A stretch of 64,000 bases of DNA from Halorubrum salinarum (GTDB lineage: Archaea; Halobacteriota; Halobacteria; Halobacteriales; Haloferacaceae). The translations under genes and the position numbers were made by a program. Below, piece by piece: positions 53,829 to 62,932 of this stretch. Position 1 is the first letter of the stretch. Each line of letters opens with the position of its first letter. The stretch covers positions 2,666,001 through 2,730,000 of the forward strand of contig NZ_CP053941.1 in the NCBI RefSeq assembly GCF_013267195.1, in the 5' to 3' direction. The notes under the pieces were generated by a model, which was given only the letters and a program-made list of their open reading frames with translations, ran no database searches and was not told the DNA's origin.

Positions 53829-55862
53829 ATGGGCGGCGATACGGCGGACGGCCGGGCGACGGACGCGCGAGCCGTCGGCGTCGACGTCGGCGGGACGTTC
53901 ACCGACGTCGCGCTCGCGCTCGACGACCGCCTCGTCACCGCGAAGGTGCCGAGCACCGACGACCAGAGCGAGGGCGTCGCGGCCGGCATCGAGAAGGCCT
54001 GCGAGGCGGCCGGGATCGACCCCGAGAGCGTGACCGAGTTCTCCCACGCGATGACCGTCTCCGTCAACGCGCTCCTGGAGGGCGACGGCGCGCGGACCGC
54101 GCTCGTGACGACCGAGGGCTTCCGCGACGTGCTGGAGATCGGCCGGCAGACCCGGCCGTCGCTGTACGACCTCGACGCCGAGAAGCCGGCGCCCCTCGTT
54201 CCCCGGCGCCGCCGGTTCGAGGTCTCCGAGCGCGCGACCGTCGACGGGATCGAGCGGCCGGTCGACGACGCGGCGATCGAGTCGCTCGTCGCCGACCTCC
54301 GCGACGCCGACGTCGAGTCCGTCGCGGTGTGCCTGCTCCACGCCTACGCCCACCCCGAGAACGAGGACCGCCTCGCCGAGGCGCTGCGCGACGCGCTCGA
54401 CGCGCCCGTCTCGGCCTCCAACGAGGTGCTGCCGGAGTTCCGCGAGTACGAGCGCACCTCCACCACGGTCGTCGACGCCTACGTCCGCCCGGCGATCGAC
54501 GGCTACGTCGGGCGCCTCACCGAGCGGGCGCGGGACCTCGGGCTGCCGCAGCCGCGGATCATGCAGGCCAACGGCGGCGTCACCGACGCCGAGACGGTCA
54601 GGCGGAACGCCGTGACGACCGTGCTCTCCGGGCCCGCCGCCGGGGTCGTGGGCGCGAGCGCGACGGCCGCGACCGAAGCCGAGCGCGACGGGCTGATCAC
54701 CTTCGACATGGGCGGCACTTCCAGCGACGTGAGCCTCGTCCGGGACGGGGAGGTGGAGCGGACGACGGAGTCGACGATCGCCGACCGGCCGATCGGCACC
54801 CCGATGGTCGACGTCGAGACCGTGGGCGCCGGCGGCGGGTCGATCGCGTGGGTCGACGCCGGGGGCGCGCTCCGCATCGGCCCGCGCTCCGCGGGCGCGG
54901 ACCCCGGCCCGGCCTGCTACGGCAAGGGGGGCACGGAGCCGACCGTCACCGACGCGGACCTCGTGTTGGGGTACGTCGGCGCGGACACCGACCTCGGCGG
55001 CGACCTGTCGCTCGACGCGGCGGCCGCCCGCGAGGCGCTCGCCGACCTCGCCGACGAGGCGGGGATGGACGGCCCGGTCGCGGCCGCGCTCGGCGTCCAC
55101 CGCGTCGCGAACGCCGACATGACCCGCGCGATCCGCTCCGTCACGGTCGAACGCGGCCACGACCCGCGCGGGTTCGGTCTCGTCGCGTTCGGCGGCGCCG
55201 GCCCGATGCACGCGGTCGCGATCGCCGACGCCCTCGACGTCAGGCGCGTCGTCGTGCCGCGCGCCTCCGGCGTCCTGTCGGCGTACGGCCTGCTCGCGGC
55301 CGACGAGACGCGCGACGCGGTGCGGACCCGTCAGGCCCCCCTCGCCGAGGTCGACCCCGACGCGGTCGAGGCCGTCTACGGGGAGCTGACCGAGGGGCTG
55401 TCGGACGAGGTCAGCGACCCGGCGGCCGCGCGCGTCGAGTACGCGGCGGACTGCCGCTACGCCGGACAGAGCTTCGAACTGACCGTCGACGTCGACCGAC
55501 CGTTCGACCCCGCGGCGGTCGGCGAGCGGTTCGCGGCGGCCCACGAGTCGGCGTACGGCTACCGCGCCGACGAGCCGGTCGAACTGGTGAACTGCCGCGC
55601 GACGGCGACCGTCCCGCGGACGGCCCCGGCGGTCGGCGTCGACGCGCCCGAGGACCCCGGCCCGCGGACGACGCGGGAGGCGGTGTTCCCCGACGGCGCC
55701 CGGGAGACGCCGGTCTACGACCGCGACCGGTTCCCGCTCGGCGAGGCCGTCGAAGGGCCGGTCGTCGTCGAGGGCCCGGAGAGCACGGTCGTCGTCCCGC
55801 CGGGGTGGGCGATGCGGCTCCGCGGCGACGGCGCGCTGGTCGCGGAGGTGAGCGAGGCGTGA
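53829..55862 (+). CDS. hyuA: Hydantoinase/oxoprolinase subunit A (HyuA-like)
   Basis: A 677-residue subunit of the ATP-dependent hydantoinase/5-oxoprolinase/acetone-carboxylase family. The ATPase start VGVDVGGTFTDVALALDD, the middle ITFDMGGTSSDVSLV and ETVGAGGGSIAWVDAGGALRIGPRSAGADPGPACYG (split) are diagnostic. A C-terminal domain with the usual FGGAGPMHAVAIADAL follows. Substrate (hydantoin, oxoproline or related) is unknown. The GTGA overlap with hyuB and the shared operon indicate an A/B complex. Confidence 0.9.
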   Translation: MGGDTADGRATDARAVGVDVGGTFTDVALALDDRLVTAKVPSTDDQSEGVAAGIEKACEAAGIDPESVTEFSHAMTVSVNALLEGDGARTALVTTEGFRDVLEIGRQTRPSLYDLDAEKPAPLVPRRRRFEVSERATVDGIERPVDDAAIESLVADLRDADVESVAVCLLHAYAHPENEDRLAEALRDALDAPVSASNEVLPEFREYERTSTTVVDAYVRPAIDGYVGRLTERARDLGLPQPRIMQANGGVTDAETVRRNAVTTVLSGPAAGVVGASATAATEAERDGLITFDMGGTSSDVSLVRDGEVERTTESTIADRPIGTPMVDVETVGAGGGSIAWVDAGGALRIGPRSAGADPGPACYGKGGTEPTVTDADLVLGYVGADTDLGGDLSLDAAAAREALADLADEAGMDGPVAAALGVHRVANADMTRAIRSVTVERGHDPRGFGLVAFGGAGPMHAVAIADALDVRRVVVPRASGVLSAYGLLAADETRDAVRTRQAPLAEVDPDAVEAVYGELTEGLSDEVSDPAAARVEYAADCRYAGQSFELTVDVDRPFDPAAVGERFAAAHESAYGYRADEPVELVNCRATATVPRTAPAVGVDAPEDPGPRTTREAVFPDGARETPVYDRDRFPLGEAVEGPVVVEGPESTVVVPPGWAMRLRGDGALVAEVSEA

Positions 55863-57487
55863 CGGGCGCCGACCTCGACCCGGTCACGCTGGAGATCCTC
55901 CGGAACCAGCTTGAGAGCGTCGCGGCCGAGATGGGCCACGTGCTGATCCGCGGGGCGTACTCGCCGAACATCAAGGAGCGCCAGGACTGCTCGACGGCGC
56001 TGTTCGACGCCGACGGCCGGATGGTCGCGCAGGCCGAGCACATCCCGGTCCACCTCGGGGCGATGCCGGACGCCGTCGACGCCGTCCTCGGGAAGGACCC
56101 GAAGCCGGGCGACGTGTTCGTCGTCAACGACCCGTTCGCGGGCGGGACCCACCTCCCGGACGTGACGCTCGTCTCGACGGTCGCGCCCCGCGGCGAGGTC
56201 GTCGGCTACGCGGTGTCGCGCGCGCACCACGCCGACGTGGGCGGGAGCGCGCCGGGCAGCATGCCGCCCGGCGCGCGGGAGATATACGAGGAGGGGCTCC
56301 GGCTCCCGGCGGTCCGGCTCGTCGACGGCGGCGAGCCGAACGAGGCCGTCCGCGACCTGATCCTCGCCAACGTCCGCACGCCGGACGAGCGGGCGGCGGA
56401 CCTCCGGGCGCAGCGCGCCGCGAACGCGCGCGCCGAGGAGCGGGTCGGCGAGCTGCTCGACGAGCACGGCGACGCGCTCCTCGACGCGTTCGACGCCGTC
56501 ATCGACTACTCGCGCGACCGGATCGAGGCCGAGATCCGGAACCTCCCGGACGGGACCTATCGCGCCCGTGACGCGCTCGAAGGCGACGGCGTGACCGACG
56601 GGAACATCCCAGTCGAGGCGACCGTCACCGTCGACGGCGCGTCGCTCGACGTGGACTTCGCCGGCACCGCCGACCAGGTCGACGGCAACCTGAACGCCCC
56701 GTTCTCGGTCGCGAAGAGCGCGGTGTACTTCGTGGTCCGCGCGGTCACCGACCCGGAGATCCCGCCGAACCACGGCTGTTACGAGCCGGTGTCGATATCG
56801 GCGCCCGAGGGGTCGCTGCTCGACCCGCGCCCGCCGGCCGCGGTCGTCGGCGGCAACGTCGAGACGAGCCAGCGCGTCACCGACGTGACGCTGGCGGCGC
56901 TCGCCGAGGCGGTCCCGGAGGTCGTCCCGGCCGGCGGTCAGGGGACGATGAACAACCTGATCATCGGCGACCGCGCCGGCGAGTTCACCTACTACGAGAC
57001 CATCGCCGGCGGCTTCGGCGCCCGGCCGGGCAAGGACGGGATGGACGGCGTCCAGGTCGGGATGACGAACACGCTCAACACCCCGGTCGAGGCGCTGGAG
57101 GCGGCGTACCCGCTCCGGGTCGAGCGCTACGCCCTCCGCCCGTCGAGCGGCGGCGACGGCCGACACCGGGGCGGCCTCGGCGTCGAGCGGCGCCTCACCG
57201 TCGAGGCGGACGCGACCGTCTCGCTGCTGACGGAGCGACGCCGGACCGCGCCGCGCGGGCTCGACGGCGGCGGCGACGGCGCGCTCGGCGAGAACCTGAT
57301 CGACGGGGAGCCGGTCCCGGCGAAGGCGTCCGTCGACGTCCCGGCCGGCACGACGGTCTCGGTCCGCACGCCGGGTGGCGGCGGGCACGGCGACCCCGCC
57401 GAGCGCGACCCCGAGGCGCGGGAGCGAGACCGCCGCGACGGGAAGGTCGACGCGAGCGGCGACGGAGCCGACGACGGGCGGGAGTGA
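55859..57487 (+). CDS. hyuB: Hydantoinase/oxoprolinase subunit B (HyuB-like)
   Basis: A 542-residue subunit beginning at a GTG in the 4-base overlap with hyuA. Family blocks: DPVTLEILRNQLESVAAEMG, NIKERQDCSTALFD, VNDPFAGGTHLPDVTLV, NPPNHGCYEPVSI-like sequence (IPPNHGCYEPVSI) and TPGGGGHGDPAERDP at the end. The C-terminal acidic tail is haloarchaeal. It forms the catalytic complex with HyuA; the reaction here is unspecified. The next gene, an amino-acid permease, is a plausible transporter for the same compound class but has its own promoter. Confidence 0.9.
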   Translation: MTGADLDPVTLEILRNQLESVAAEMGHVLIRGAYSPNIKERQDCSTALFDADGRMVAQAEHIPVHLGAMPDAVDAVLGKDPKPGDVFVVNDPFAGGTHLPDVTLVSTVAPRGEVVGYAVSRAHHADVGGSAPGSMPPGAREIYEEGLRLPAVRLVDGGEPNEAVRDLILANVRTPDERAADLRAQRAANARAEERVGELLDEHGDALLDAFDAVIDYSRDRIEAEIRNLPDGTYRARDALEGDGVTDGNIPVEATVTVDGASLDVDFAGTADQVDGNLNAPFSVAKSAVYFVVRAVTDPEIPPNHGCYEPVSISAPEGSLLDPRPPAAVVGGNVETSQRVTDVTLAALAEAVPEVVPAGGQGTMNNLIIGDRAGEFTYYETIAGGFGARPGKDGMDGVQVGMTNTLNTPVEALEAAYPLRVERYALRPSSGGDGRHRGGLGVERRLTVEADATVSLLTERRRTAPRGLDGGGDGALGENLIDGEPVPAKASVDVPAGTTVSVRTPGGGGHGDPAERDPEARERDRRDGKVDASGDGADDGRE

Positions 57488-57582
57488 GCGGCGGCCGTCC
57501 GCCGCGTTATCGACCCCGAAATCCGCGAGTCCTGTATTACCGATAGCGAAGGATTAACTGTGGGTATTCCAAGCGGTATGTA

Positions 57583-58977
57583 ATGGGTGAAGGGGACCTG
57601 AGCCGGGACCTCGGGCTCTATTCGGCGGTGACGCTGAGCATGGGCGCCATGATCGGCGGCGGCATCTTCGTCCTCCCGGCGGTCGGCTACGAGAAGGCCG
57701 GCCCGGCGGTCATCCTCGCGTACCTGATCGCCGGCCTGATCGTCCTCCCGAACGCGCTCTCGAAGGCCGAGATGGCGACGGCGATGCCCGAGGACGGCGG
57801 CACCTACATCTACATCGACCGCGCGATGGGTCCGCTGTTCGGAACGATCGCGGGCGTCGGCGTCTGGTTCTCGCTCGTGTTCAAGAGCGCGTTCGCGCTC
57901 GTCGGCCTCGGCGCCTACCTGCTGTTGCTCGTGAACATCCCCGTCGGCCTCGTGAAGACGGTCGCGCTCGTCCTCGGGGTCGTCGTCATCCTGCTCAACG
58001 TCGTCGGCACGGAGAAGAGCGGGCAGGTACAGAGTGTCCTCGTCACCTTCGTCGTGCTCGTGCTCGGCGCCTACGTCGTCGGCGGGATCCGGCCGGCGGA
58101 GTCGGCGCAGTACGTCCCGTTCACGACCCACGGCGTCGGCGGGGTCGCGACCGCCGCCGCCTTCGTGTTCGTCTCGTACGCGGGGATCGGCGAGGTCGCG
58201 TCCGTCGCCGAGGAGATCGCCGACCCGGACCGGAACATCCCGCTCGCGATGCTCGTCTCCATCGGGGTGATGATGGCCATCTACACGGCGGTCGTGGCCG
58301 TCGTCGTCGGCGTCGTGCCGGGCGAGACCCTCGTCACCGGCGGTCCGGGCGGCGGGACCTCCCTCACGCCGATGGCCGACAGCGCGGCGCGGGTGTTCGG
58401 CGGCGCCGGCGTCACCGTCGTCGCGGTCACCGCGGTCCTCGCGCTCACCAGCATGGCGAACGCGGGCGTCTTGGGGACCTCTCGGTTCCTGCTCGCGATG
58501 AGCCGCGACTCGCTCATCCCCGCCCGCGTCGGCCGGATCAACCCCCGGTTCCTCACGCCGGTGAACGCCGTCCTCGTCACCGGCGCGCTGCTGCTCGCGC
58601 TCATCGCGTTCGTCCCGGTGGTCGACCTGGCGAAGCTGGCGAGCGCCTTCCTCATCCTCGTCTTCTCGCTGGAGAACCTCTCCGTGATCGTCTTCCGGGA
58701 GGCCGACGTGGACTTCTACGACCCCGACTTCCGGTCTCCCGGGTACCCGGTGCTACAGGCACTCGGCGTGATCGGCGGCGCCGTGCTGATCGTTCAGATG
58801 GGGCGCCTCTCGATCCTCGGCGCGGTCGGCATCACCCTCGGAAGCCTCGCGTGGTACCTGGCGTACGCGCGCTCGCGGACCGCTCGCACCGGCGCGCTGG
58901 CGACGTTCCTCGACAGTGACGCCGACGCCGCGGAGCCGCCTGACGAGGCCGCCACCGCGGAGCAGCGAGACGACTGA
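57583..58977 (+). CDS. APC-family amino-acid permease
   Basis: A 464-residue transporter with about twelve membrane helices. The APC entry motif is visible in helix 1 (VTLSMGAMIGGGIFVLPAVG), then EMATAMPEDGGTYIYIDRAMG and VFVSYAGIGEVASVAEE, a segment typical of the amino acid/polyamine/organocation superfamily. The C-terminus is a short acidic tail. A GATTAACTG stretch about 25-33 bases before the ATG may be its TATA box. Substrate unknown; it could import a hydantoin- or oxoproline-related compound for hyuAB. Confidence 0.88.
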   Translation: MGEGDLSRDLGLYSAVTLSMGAMIGGGIFVLPAVGYEKAGPAVILAYLIAGLIVLPNALSKAEMATAMPEDGGTYIYIDRAMGPLFGTIAGVGVWFSLVFKSAFALVGLGAYLLLLVNIPVGLVKTVALVLGVVVILLNVVGTEKSGQVQSVLVTFVVLVLGAYVVGGIRPAESAQYVPFTTHGVGGVATAAAFVFVSYAGIGEVASVAEEIADPDRNIPLAMLVSIGVMMAIYTAVVAVVVGVVPGETLVTGGPGGGTSLTPMADSAARVFGGAGVTVVAVTAVLALTSMANAGVLGTSRFLLAMSRDSLIPARVGRINPRFLTPVNAVLVTGALLLALIAFVPVVDLAKLASAFLILVFSLENLSVIVFREADVDFYDPDFRSPGYPVLQALGVIGGAVLIVQMGRLSILGAVGITLGSLAWYLAYARSRTARTGALATFLDSDADAAEPPDEAATAEQRDD

Positions 58978-59074
58978 GCCGCGGCGACCGAGACTGGGAC
59001 GAGGCCGTCCCGGAGTGGTCCGGTCGCCTCCCGTCGCGCGGAAAACCTATTACGCGGGTCTCGCTGATCGGCCC

Positions 59075-59287
59075 ATGGAGTCGCTCGCGGCGCTGCTCCT
59101 CGTGGTCGTCGGGGTCCCGCACGCGGTCTGGCCGTTCGAAGCCGCGAAGCTCCGCGAACGGATCGACGCCGTCGGCAGCCGACGGTCCGGGTCCGAGAGC
59201 GAACCGAAGGAGTGGGCGGGGAGGCTCAACCGCGTCCTCGGAGCGGGGCTATCGCTCGTCGGCGTCGCGCTGCTGATCGTGGCCTGA
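59075..59287 (+). CDS. Small two-helix membrane protein
   Basis: A 70-residue protein with an N-terminal helix (about 3-22, LAALLLVVVGVPHAVWPFEA), a charged central loop (about 25-50) and a second helix (about 53-69, LGAGLSLVGVALLIVA). It resembles the DUF6199-type small membrane proteins from memory. CCTATTACG at about 59046-59054 lies 21-29 bases upstream of the ATG and may be the promoter. Function unknown; it is transcribed separately and converges on fttA. Confidence 0.65.
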   Translation: MESLAALLLVVVGVPHAVWPFEAAKLRERIDAVGSRRSGSESEPKEWAGRLNRVLGAGLSLVGVALLIVA

Positions 59288-59312
59288 AAACGGGCGCCCC
59301 GCGCCACCGCGC

Positions 59313-61238
59313 TTACTTGAACCGGAACGTCTCCAGGTTCTTCGGCGCGAACGTCCGCATGTTGTAGTCGTGGTACAGCGACGACGAGAGGTCCTGGACC
59401 GAGCTCTCGTCGCCGTGGACGCACAGCACCTTCTCCGGGCGCGGGTTCATCGTCTTCACGAAGTTCTCTAACCCCTGCCGGTCGGCGTGGCCGGAGAAGC
59501 CGTCGACGACCTCGGTGTCCATCTCCAGGGTGAGCGTGTCGCCGCGGCTCCCGCCGCCCCAGCCGTCGACCGGGATCTCGTCCCAACCGTTCTGGATCCG
59601 GCGGCCGAGCGTCCCCTGCGCCTGGTAGCCGACGAAGACGAGGTTCGAGTCCGGGTCGGGGCCGATGTGGCGGAGCCACGACATGATCGGCCCGCCCTCG
59701 ATCATCCCCGACGTGGAGATGATGATACACTCGTCGCCGTCGGCGACGTCCTGCCGCTCCTCCTCGCCGCCGTCGATGTGGTTGAACTGGTCGGCGAGGA
59801 ACGGGTTCTCGTCCTCGTGGAAGATGCGGTCGCGGAGGTCGTCGCGGAGGTACTCGGGGTAGGTGGTGTGGATCGCCGTCGCCTCCCAGATCATCCCGTC
59901 GAGGTGGACGGGCATCTCCGGGATCTCGCCCTCGCGCATCGCCTCCTCCAAGACGAGCATGATCTCCTGCGAGCGCCCGACGGCGAAGGCGGGGATGACG
60001 ACCTTCCCGCCCTGCTCGTACGTCTCGTTGATGACCCGCTTGAGCGCCTCCTCGGAGTCCTCCTGGTCGGTCTGGTAGTCGTTGCGGCCGCCGTAGGTGG
60101 ACTCTAAGACGAGCGTCTCGACGCGCGGGAAGTCGTTGACCGCGCCGTTGAACAGCCGCGTGTCCTCGTAGTGGATGTCGCCGGAGAAGGCGACGTTGTA
60201 GAGGCCGTCGCCGATGTGGAAGTGGGTGACGGCGCTGCCGAGGATGTGGCCCGCGTTGTGGAAGGTGAGCTTCACGTCAGGCGCCACGTCGGTCACGTCG
60301 CCGTACTCCAGCGGGATGGTGTGTTTGATCGCGTCGCGGACCTGCGCCGACTCGTACGGCGGCGTCCGGCCGTCCTTCGCCGCCACGTCGAGGTAGTCGA
60401 GCGTGAGCAGGCCCATCAGGTCGCGCGTCGGCTCCGTCGTGTAGATGGGGCCGTCGTAGCCGTACTTGAACAGGAGCGGGACCAGCGCCGAGTGGTCGAG
60501 GTGGGCGTGGGTGAGCACGACCGCGTCGAGGGTCGCGGCGCCCGCGCCGAGCGCCTCGGGGACCTGGAGGTACGGCACCTCGCCCTCGGCGCCGGGCTTG
60601 TCGCCGCAGTCGATGAGGATCCGGGTCTCGGGCGTCGAGAGGATGAAGGCGGCGCGGCCGACCTCGCGACAGCAGCCGAGCGTCGTGATCCGGACCCACT
60701 CGTCGTCGGACATCTCCTCGCGGTGGATCTGCCGGCCGACGCGTTCGAGGATGTCGCGGCGCTCCTCGCGCTCGTTCTTCAGGAAGCCGCGGACGTTCGA
60801 GACGGTGGAGGACTCGATCGGCGGCGTCCGAACGACCTCGGGGGTCCAGCCGACTTCCTGGGTGATCTCGCGGAGGGTCGAGCCGCGGCGGCCGATCACC
60901 ATGCCGGGCTTCTCGGCCTCGATGACGACCTCGCCGGTGTCCTCGTGGAAGTCGAGGTCCGTGACGCCGGCCTCCTCGGGGATCACCTCGCGGACCTGGT
61001 CCTCCGCCCGTGCCGGCGGCGAGAGGGCGCTCGGGTCCGGTCGGACCGTGATCCGCTTGCGGAGCTTCGAGGCGAGCCGCCGGATGAGGTCGCCGTCGCC
61101 GGCGAACCGCTTCGGGTCGCGCGTGTACACGACCAGCTCCGGCCCCTCGTATTTCACGTCGGTGACCGTGATGTCGTTCGGAATCTCCTGTTCGATCTCT
61201 GATTTCAACGTATCGAGCTGCTTGTCGACTTGACTCAT
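59313..61238 (-). CDS. fttA: KH/beta-CASP ribonuclease and transcription termination factor (FttA/aCPSF1)
   Basis: A 641-residue archaeal CPSF73-like nuclease. N-terminal KH domains (about 1-145, including GMVIGRRGSTLREI), a metallo-beta-lactamase core with HAHLDH at His244-His249, NAGHILGSAVTHFHIG, AFSGDIHYED and ESTYGGR, a beta-CASP domain (about 390-510, IPAFAVGRSQEIM) and a C-terminal region with VDGFSGHADRQGL and VLCVHGDESSVQDL. It cleaves RNA and terminates transcription by RNA polymerase in archaea. All zinc-site motifs are present. It reads toward the 70-residue gene, and no TATA box is evident in the 221-base gap upstream. Confidence 0.95.
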   Translation of the reverse strand: MSQVDKQLDTLKSEIEQEIPNDITVTDVKYEGPELVVYTRDPKRFAGDGDLIRRLASKLRKRITVRPDPSALSPPARAEDQVREVIPEEAGVTDLDFHEDTGEVVIEAEKPGMVIGRRGSTLREITQEVGWTPEVVRTPPIESSTVSNVRGFLKNEREERRDILERVGRQIHREEMSDDEWVRITTLGCCREVGRAAFILSTPETRILIDCGDKPGAEGEVPYLQVPEALGAGAATLDAVVLTHAHLDHSALVPLLFKYGYDGPIYTTEPTRDLMGLLTLDYLDVAAKDGRTPPYESAQVRDAIKHTIPLEYGDVTDVAPDVKLTFHNAGHILGSAVTHFHIGDGLYNVAFSGDIHYEDTRLFNGAVNDFPRVETLVLESTYGGRNDYQTDQEDSEEALKRVINETYEQGGKVVIPAFAVGRSQEIMLVLEEAMREGEIPEMPVHLDGMIWEATAIHTTYPEYLRDDLRDRIFHEDENPFLADQFNHIDGGEEERQDVADGDECIIISTSGMIEGGPIMSWLRHIGPDPDSNLVFVGYQAQGTLGRRIQNGWDEIPVDGWGGGSRGDTLTLEMDTEVVDGFSGHADRQGLENFVKTMNPRPEKVLCVHGDESSVQDLSSSLYHDYNMRTFAPKNLETFRFK

Positions 61239-61410
61239 ATCTCACTGCGGGTCGTCGGGGCCGCCGTCGTCGTCGAATCGCGTCGCGCGGCGACTCGGCG
61301 CCGATCGATCGACCGTGACGGGGTAGGCATAGTGGAAGTACTGTCCGTACTGGTTCCGTACGCGGGAACAGCCAGCGAAAACCCGCTTGGATCACGGTAC
61401 TGCCCCGCCG

Positions 61411-61418
61411 TTATAAAA
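61411..61418 (+). promoter_or_regulatory. TATA box upstream of the 174-residue protein gene
   Basis: TTATAAAA lies 42-49 bases before the ATG at 61460, so this gene should have a short leader of about 15-20 bases rather than being leaderless. The space back to the fttA start (61239-61410) shows nothing else I can name. Confidence 0.55.
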
Positions 61419-61459
61419 GCCTTCGCAAAGGGCAAGCCCTGGCCGGCCCAAGTCGAGCT

Positions 61460-61984
61460 ATGCGCGTCACGCCGCAGACGGTCCGCGACGAACACGCCTG
61501 GGTCCGCGACCGCGCCGACGTGGTCGTTCCGATACTCAACGACACCCGCGACCGCCTCGGTCGCCTCTTCGAGACGGAGGTGGACGCGGTCGCGCCGGAC
61601 GCGTACCGCCGCGAGGTCGACGCCGTCTTCGCCGACGGCGAGGTCGCGGTCAACGTCGCGGGCTGCGTCGCGCTCTTACGCGACCTCGACGTCGAGGGCG
61701 ACTACCCGGGCTTCGTCGTCGACGAGGTGCTGGGCCGCGAGCTGGCGGCGACGATCGCCGGCGGGCGCCCGCTCTCGCTGCTCGCGCAGGCGACGTTTCA
61801 CGTCGCCGACCTCTACGTGGACCGGGACGTGACCGCGGATGAACCGGACGAACCCGGCGCCGGCACAGCGGGCGCCGACGACCTCGATGCCGCGCTCGCG
61901 GCGGGGTTCCAGACGCGGCTGCCGGGCTGGGACTGGCGGGAGGGAACGAGTCCGTTCGCGGTCAACGCGGGGGGTAGCGGGTGA
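61460..61984 (+). CDS. Haloarchaeal helical protein, possibly translin-like, function unknown
   Basis: A 174-residue protein, mostly helical, with an N-terminal VRDEHAWVRDRADVVVPILNDTRDRLGRLFETEVDAV region, LLRDLDVEGDYPGFVVDEVLGRELA in the middle and an acidic linker (DEPDEPGAGTAGADDLDAA) before the C-terminal WREGTSPF. The helical pattern may be compatible with an RNA-binding translin-like fold, but this is only an impression. It is divergent from fttA, an arrangement that would fit an RNA-related role. It converges on the SDR gene with a 15-base gap. Confidence 0.6.
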   Translation: MRVTPQTVRDEHAWVRDRADVVVPILNDTRDRLGRLFETEVDAVAPDAYRREVDAVFADGEVAVNVAGCVALLRDLDVEGDYPGFVVDEVLGRELAATIAGGRPLSLLAQATFHVADLYVDRDVTADEPDEPGAGTAGADDLDAALAAGFQTRLPGWDWREGTSPFAVNAGGSG

Positions 61985-61999
61985 CCGGCGCGCGACCGT

Positions 62000-62866
62000 C
62001 TACGACGTGACGTTCCTGACGAGGCCGTACACCCGGTCGAGCAGCGCGTCGGGGACGAACCGCGCGAGCACGCCGACGCGGGCGACCGTCCCGGGCTGGA
62101 CCCGCGCGGGGGGCTGGGTCGCGCTCGCGGCGTCGTAGATGGCGTTCGCGACGAGCTCCGGCTCCACGGCGCCGGGGCCGTCGCCGCCCATCAGCTTCGC
62201 GTCCTCGAACATCGCGTAGAACGCCTCGTAGGCGTCGGTGCGCTCTATCCCCTCGCGCTCCTCGGGGTCGGCCTCCCGCTCCGCGCGCTCGGAGAAGTTC
62301 GTCTTCACGGGGCCGGGCTCGACGACGACCACGTCGATGCCGAGGTCGGCCACCTCGTTGCGGAGCGCGTCCGACATCGCCTCCAGGGCGAACTTCGAGC
62401 CGCTGTACACGCCGCCGCCGGGGATCGACACCCGGCCCGCCACGGAGGATACGTTGACGATGGTCCCGTCGCGCTCGCGGCGCATCGCGGGGAGGACCGC
62501 GCGGATCAGCCGGTGCGGCCCGTACACGTTCACGTCGAACTGGTCGTGGACGCGGTCCGTGGTGACGTCCTCGACCGGGCCGAACTGGCCGTAGCCGGCG
62601 TTGTTGATCAGGGCGTCGATCGCGCCCTCCTCGTCTAAGATCCGCTCGACGACGCGGTCGATGTCGTCCTGATCGGTGACGTCGAGCGTGGCGAGCTCAC
62701 AGCCCGCCTCGCCGAGCGCCTCGACGTCCGCCGGGTTCCGCGCGGTGGCGTACACGGTCCATCCCTCGTCGAGGAACGCGTGCGCCGCGGCGCGGCCGAT
62801 GCCCGAGGAACAGCCGGTGATGAGTACCGTCTTCTGCACGCGTCTCCGGTCAGTCTCCGACGGCAT
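62000..62866 (-). CDS. Short-chain dehydrogenase/reductase (SDR, classical type)
   Basis: A 288-residue NAD(P)-dependent oxidoreductase. The cofactor motif TGCSSGIG lies at residues 17-24, NNAG at 88-91, the catalytic Ser at 140-141 (NVSSVAG) and the YxxxK pair at Tyr154/Lys158 (YSGSK). A C-terminal region with EPGPVKTNF follows. It resembles retinol/17-beta-hydroxysteroid-type SDRs, but substrate is not predictable. No clear TATA box is seen. It reads toward the 174-residue gene. Confidence 0.9.
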   Translation of the reverse strand: MPSETDRRRVQKTVLITGCSSGIGRAAAHAFLDEGWTVYATARNPADVEALGEAGCELATLDVTDQDDIDRVVERILDEEGAIDALINNAGYGQFGPVEDVTTDRVHDQFDVNVYGPHRLIRAVLPAMRRERDGTIVNVSSVAGRVSIPGGGVYSGSKFALEAMSDALRNEVADLGIDVVVVEPGPVKTNFSERAEREADPEEREGIERTDAYEAFYAMFEDAKLMGGDGPGAVEPELVANAIYDAASATQPPARVQPGTVARVGVLARFVPDALLDRVYGLVRNVTS

Positions 62867-62932
62867 AACTCTCCCGACCGATGGCGGTCGAGCCGGCGAC
62901 GCGCCGGCCCTCGCGCCCGCGGCGACGACGAC

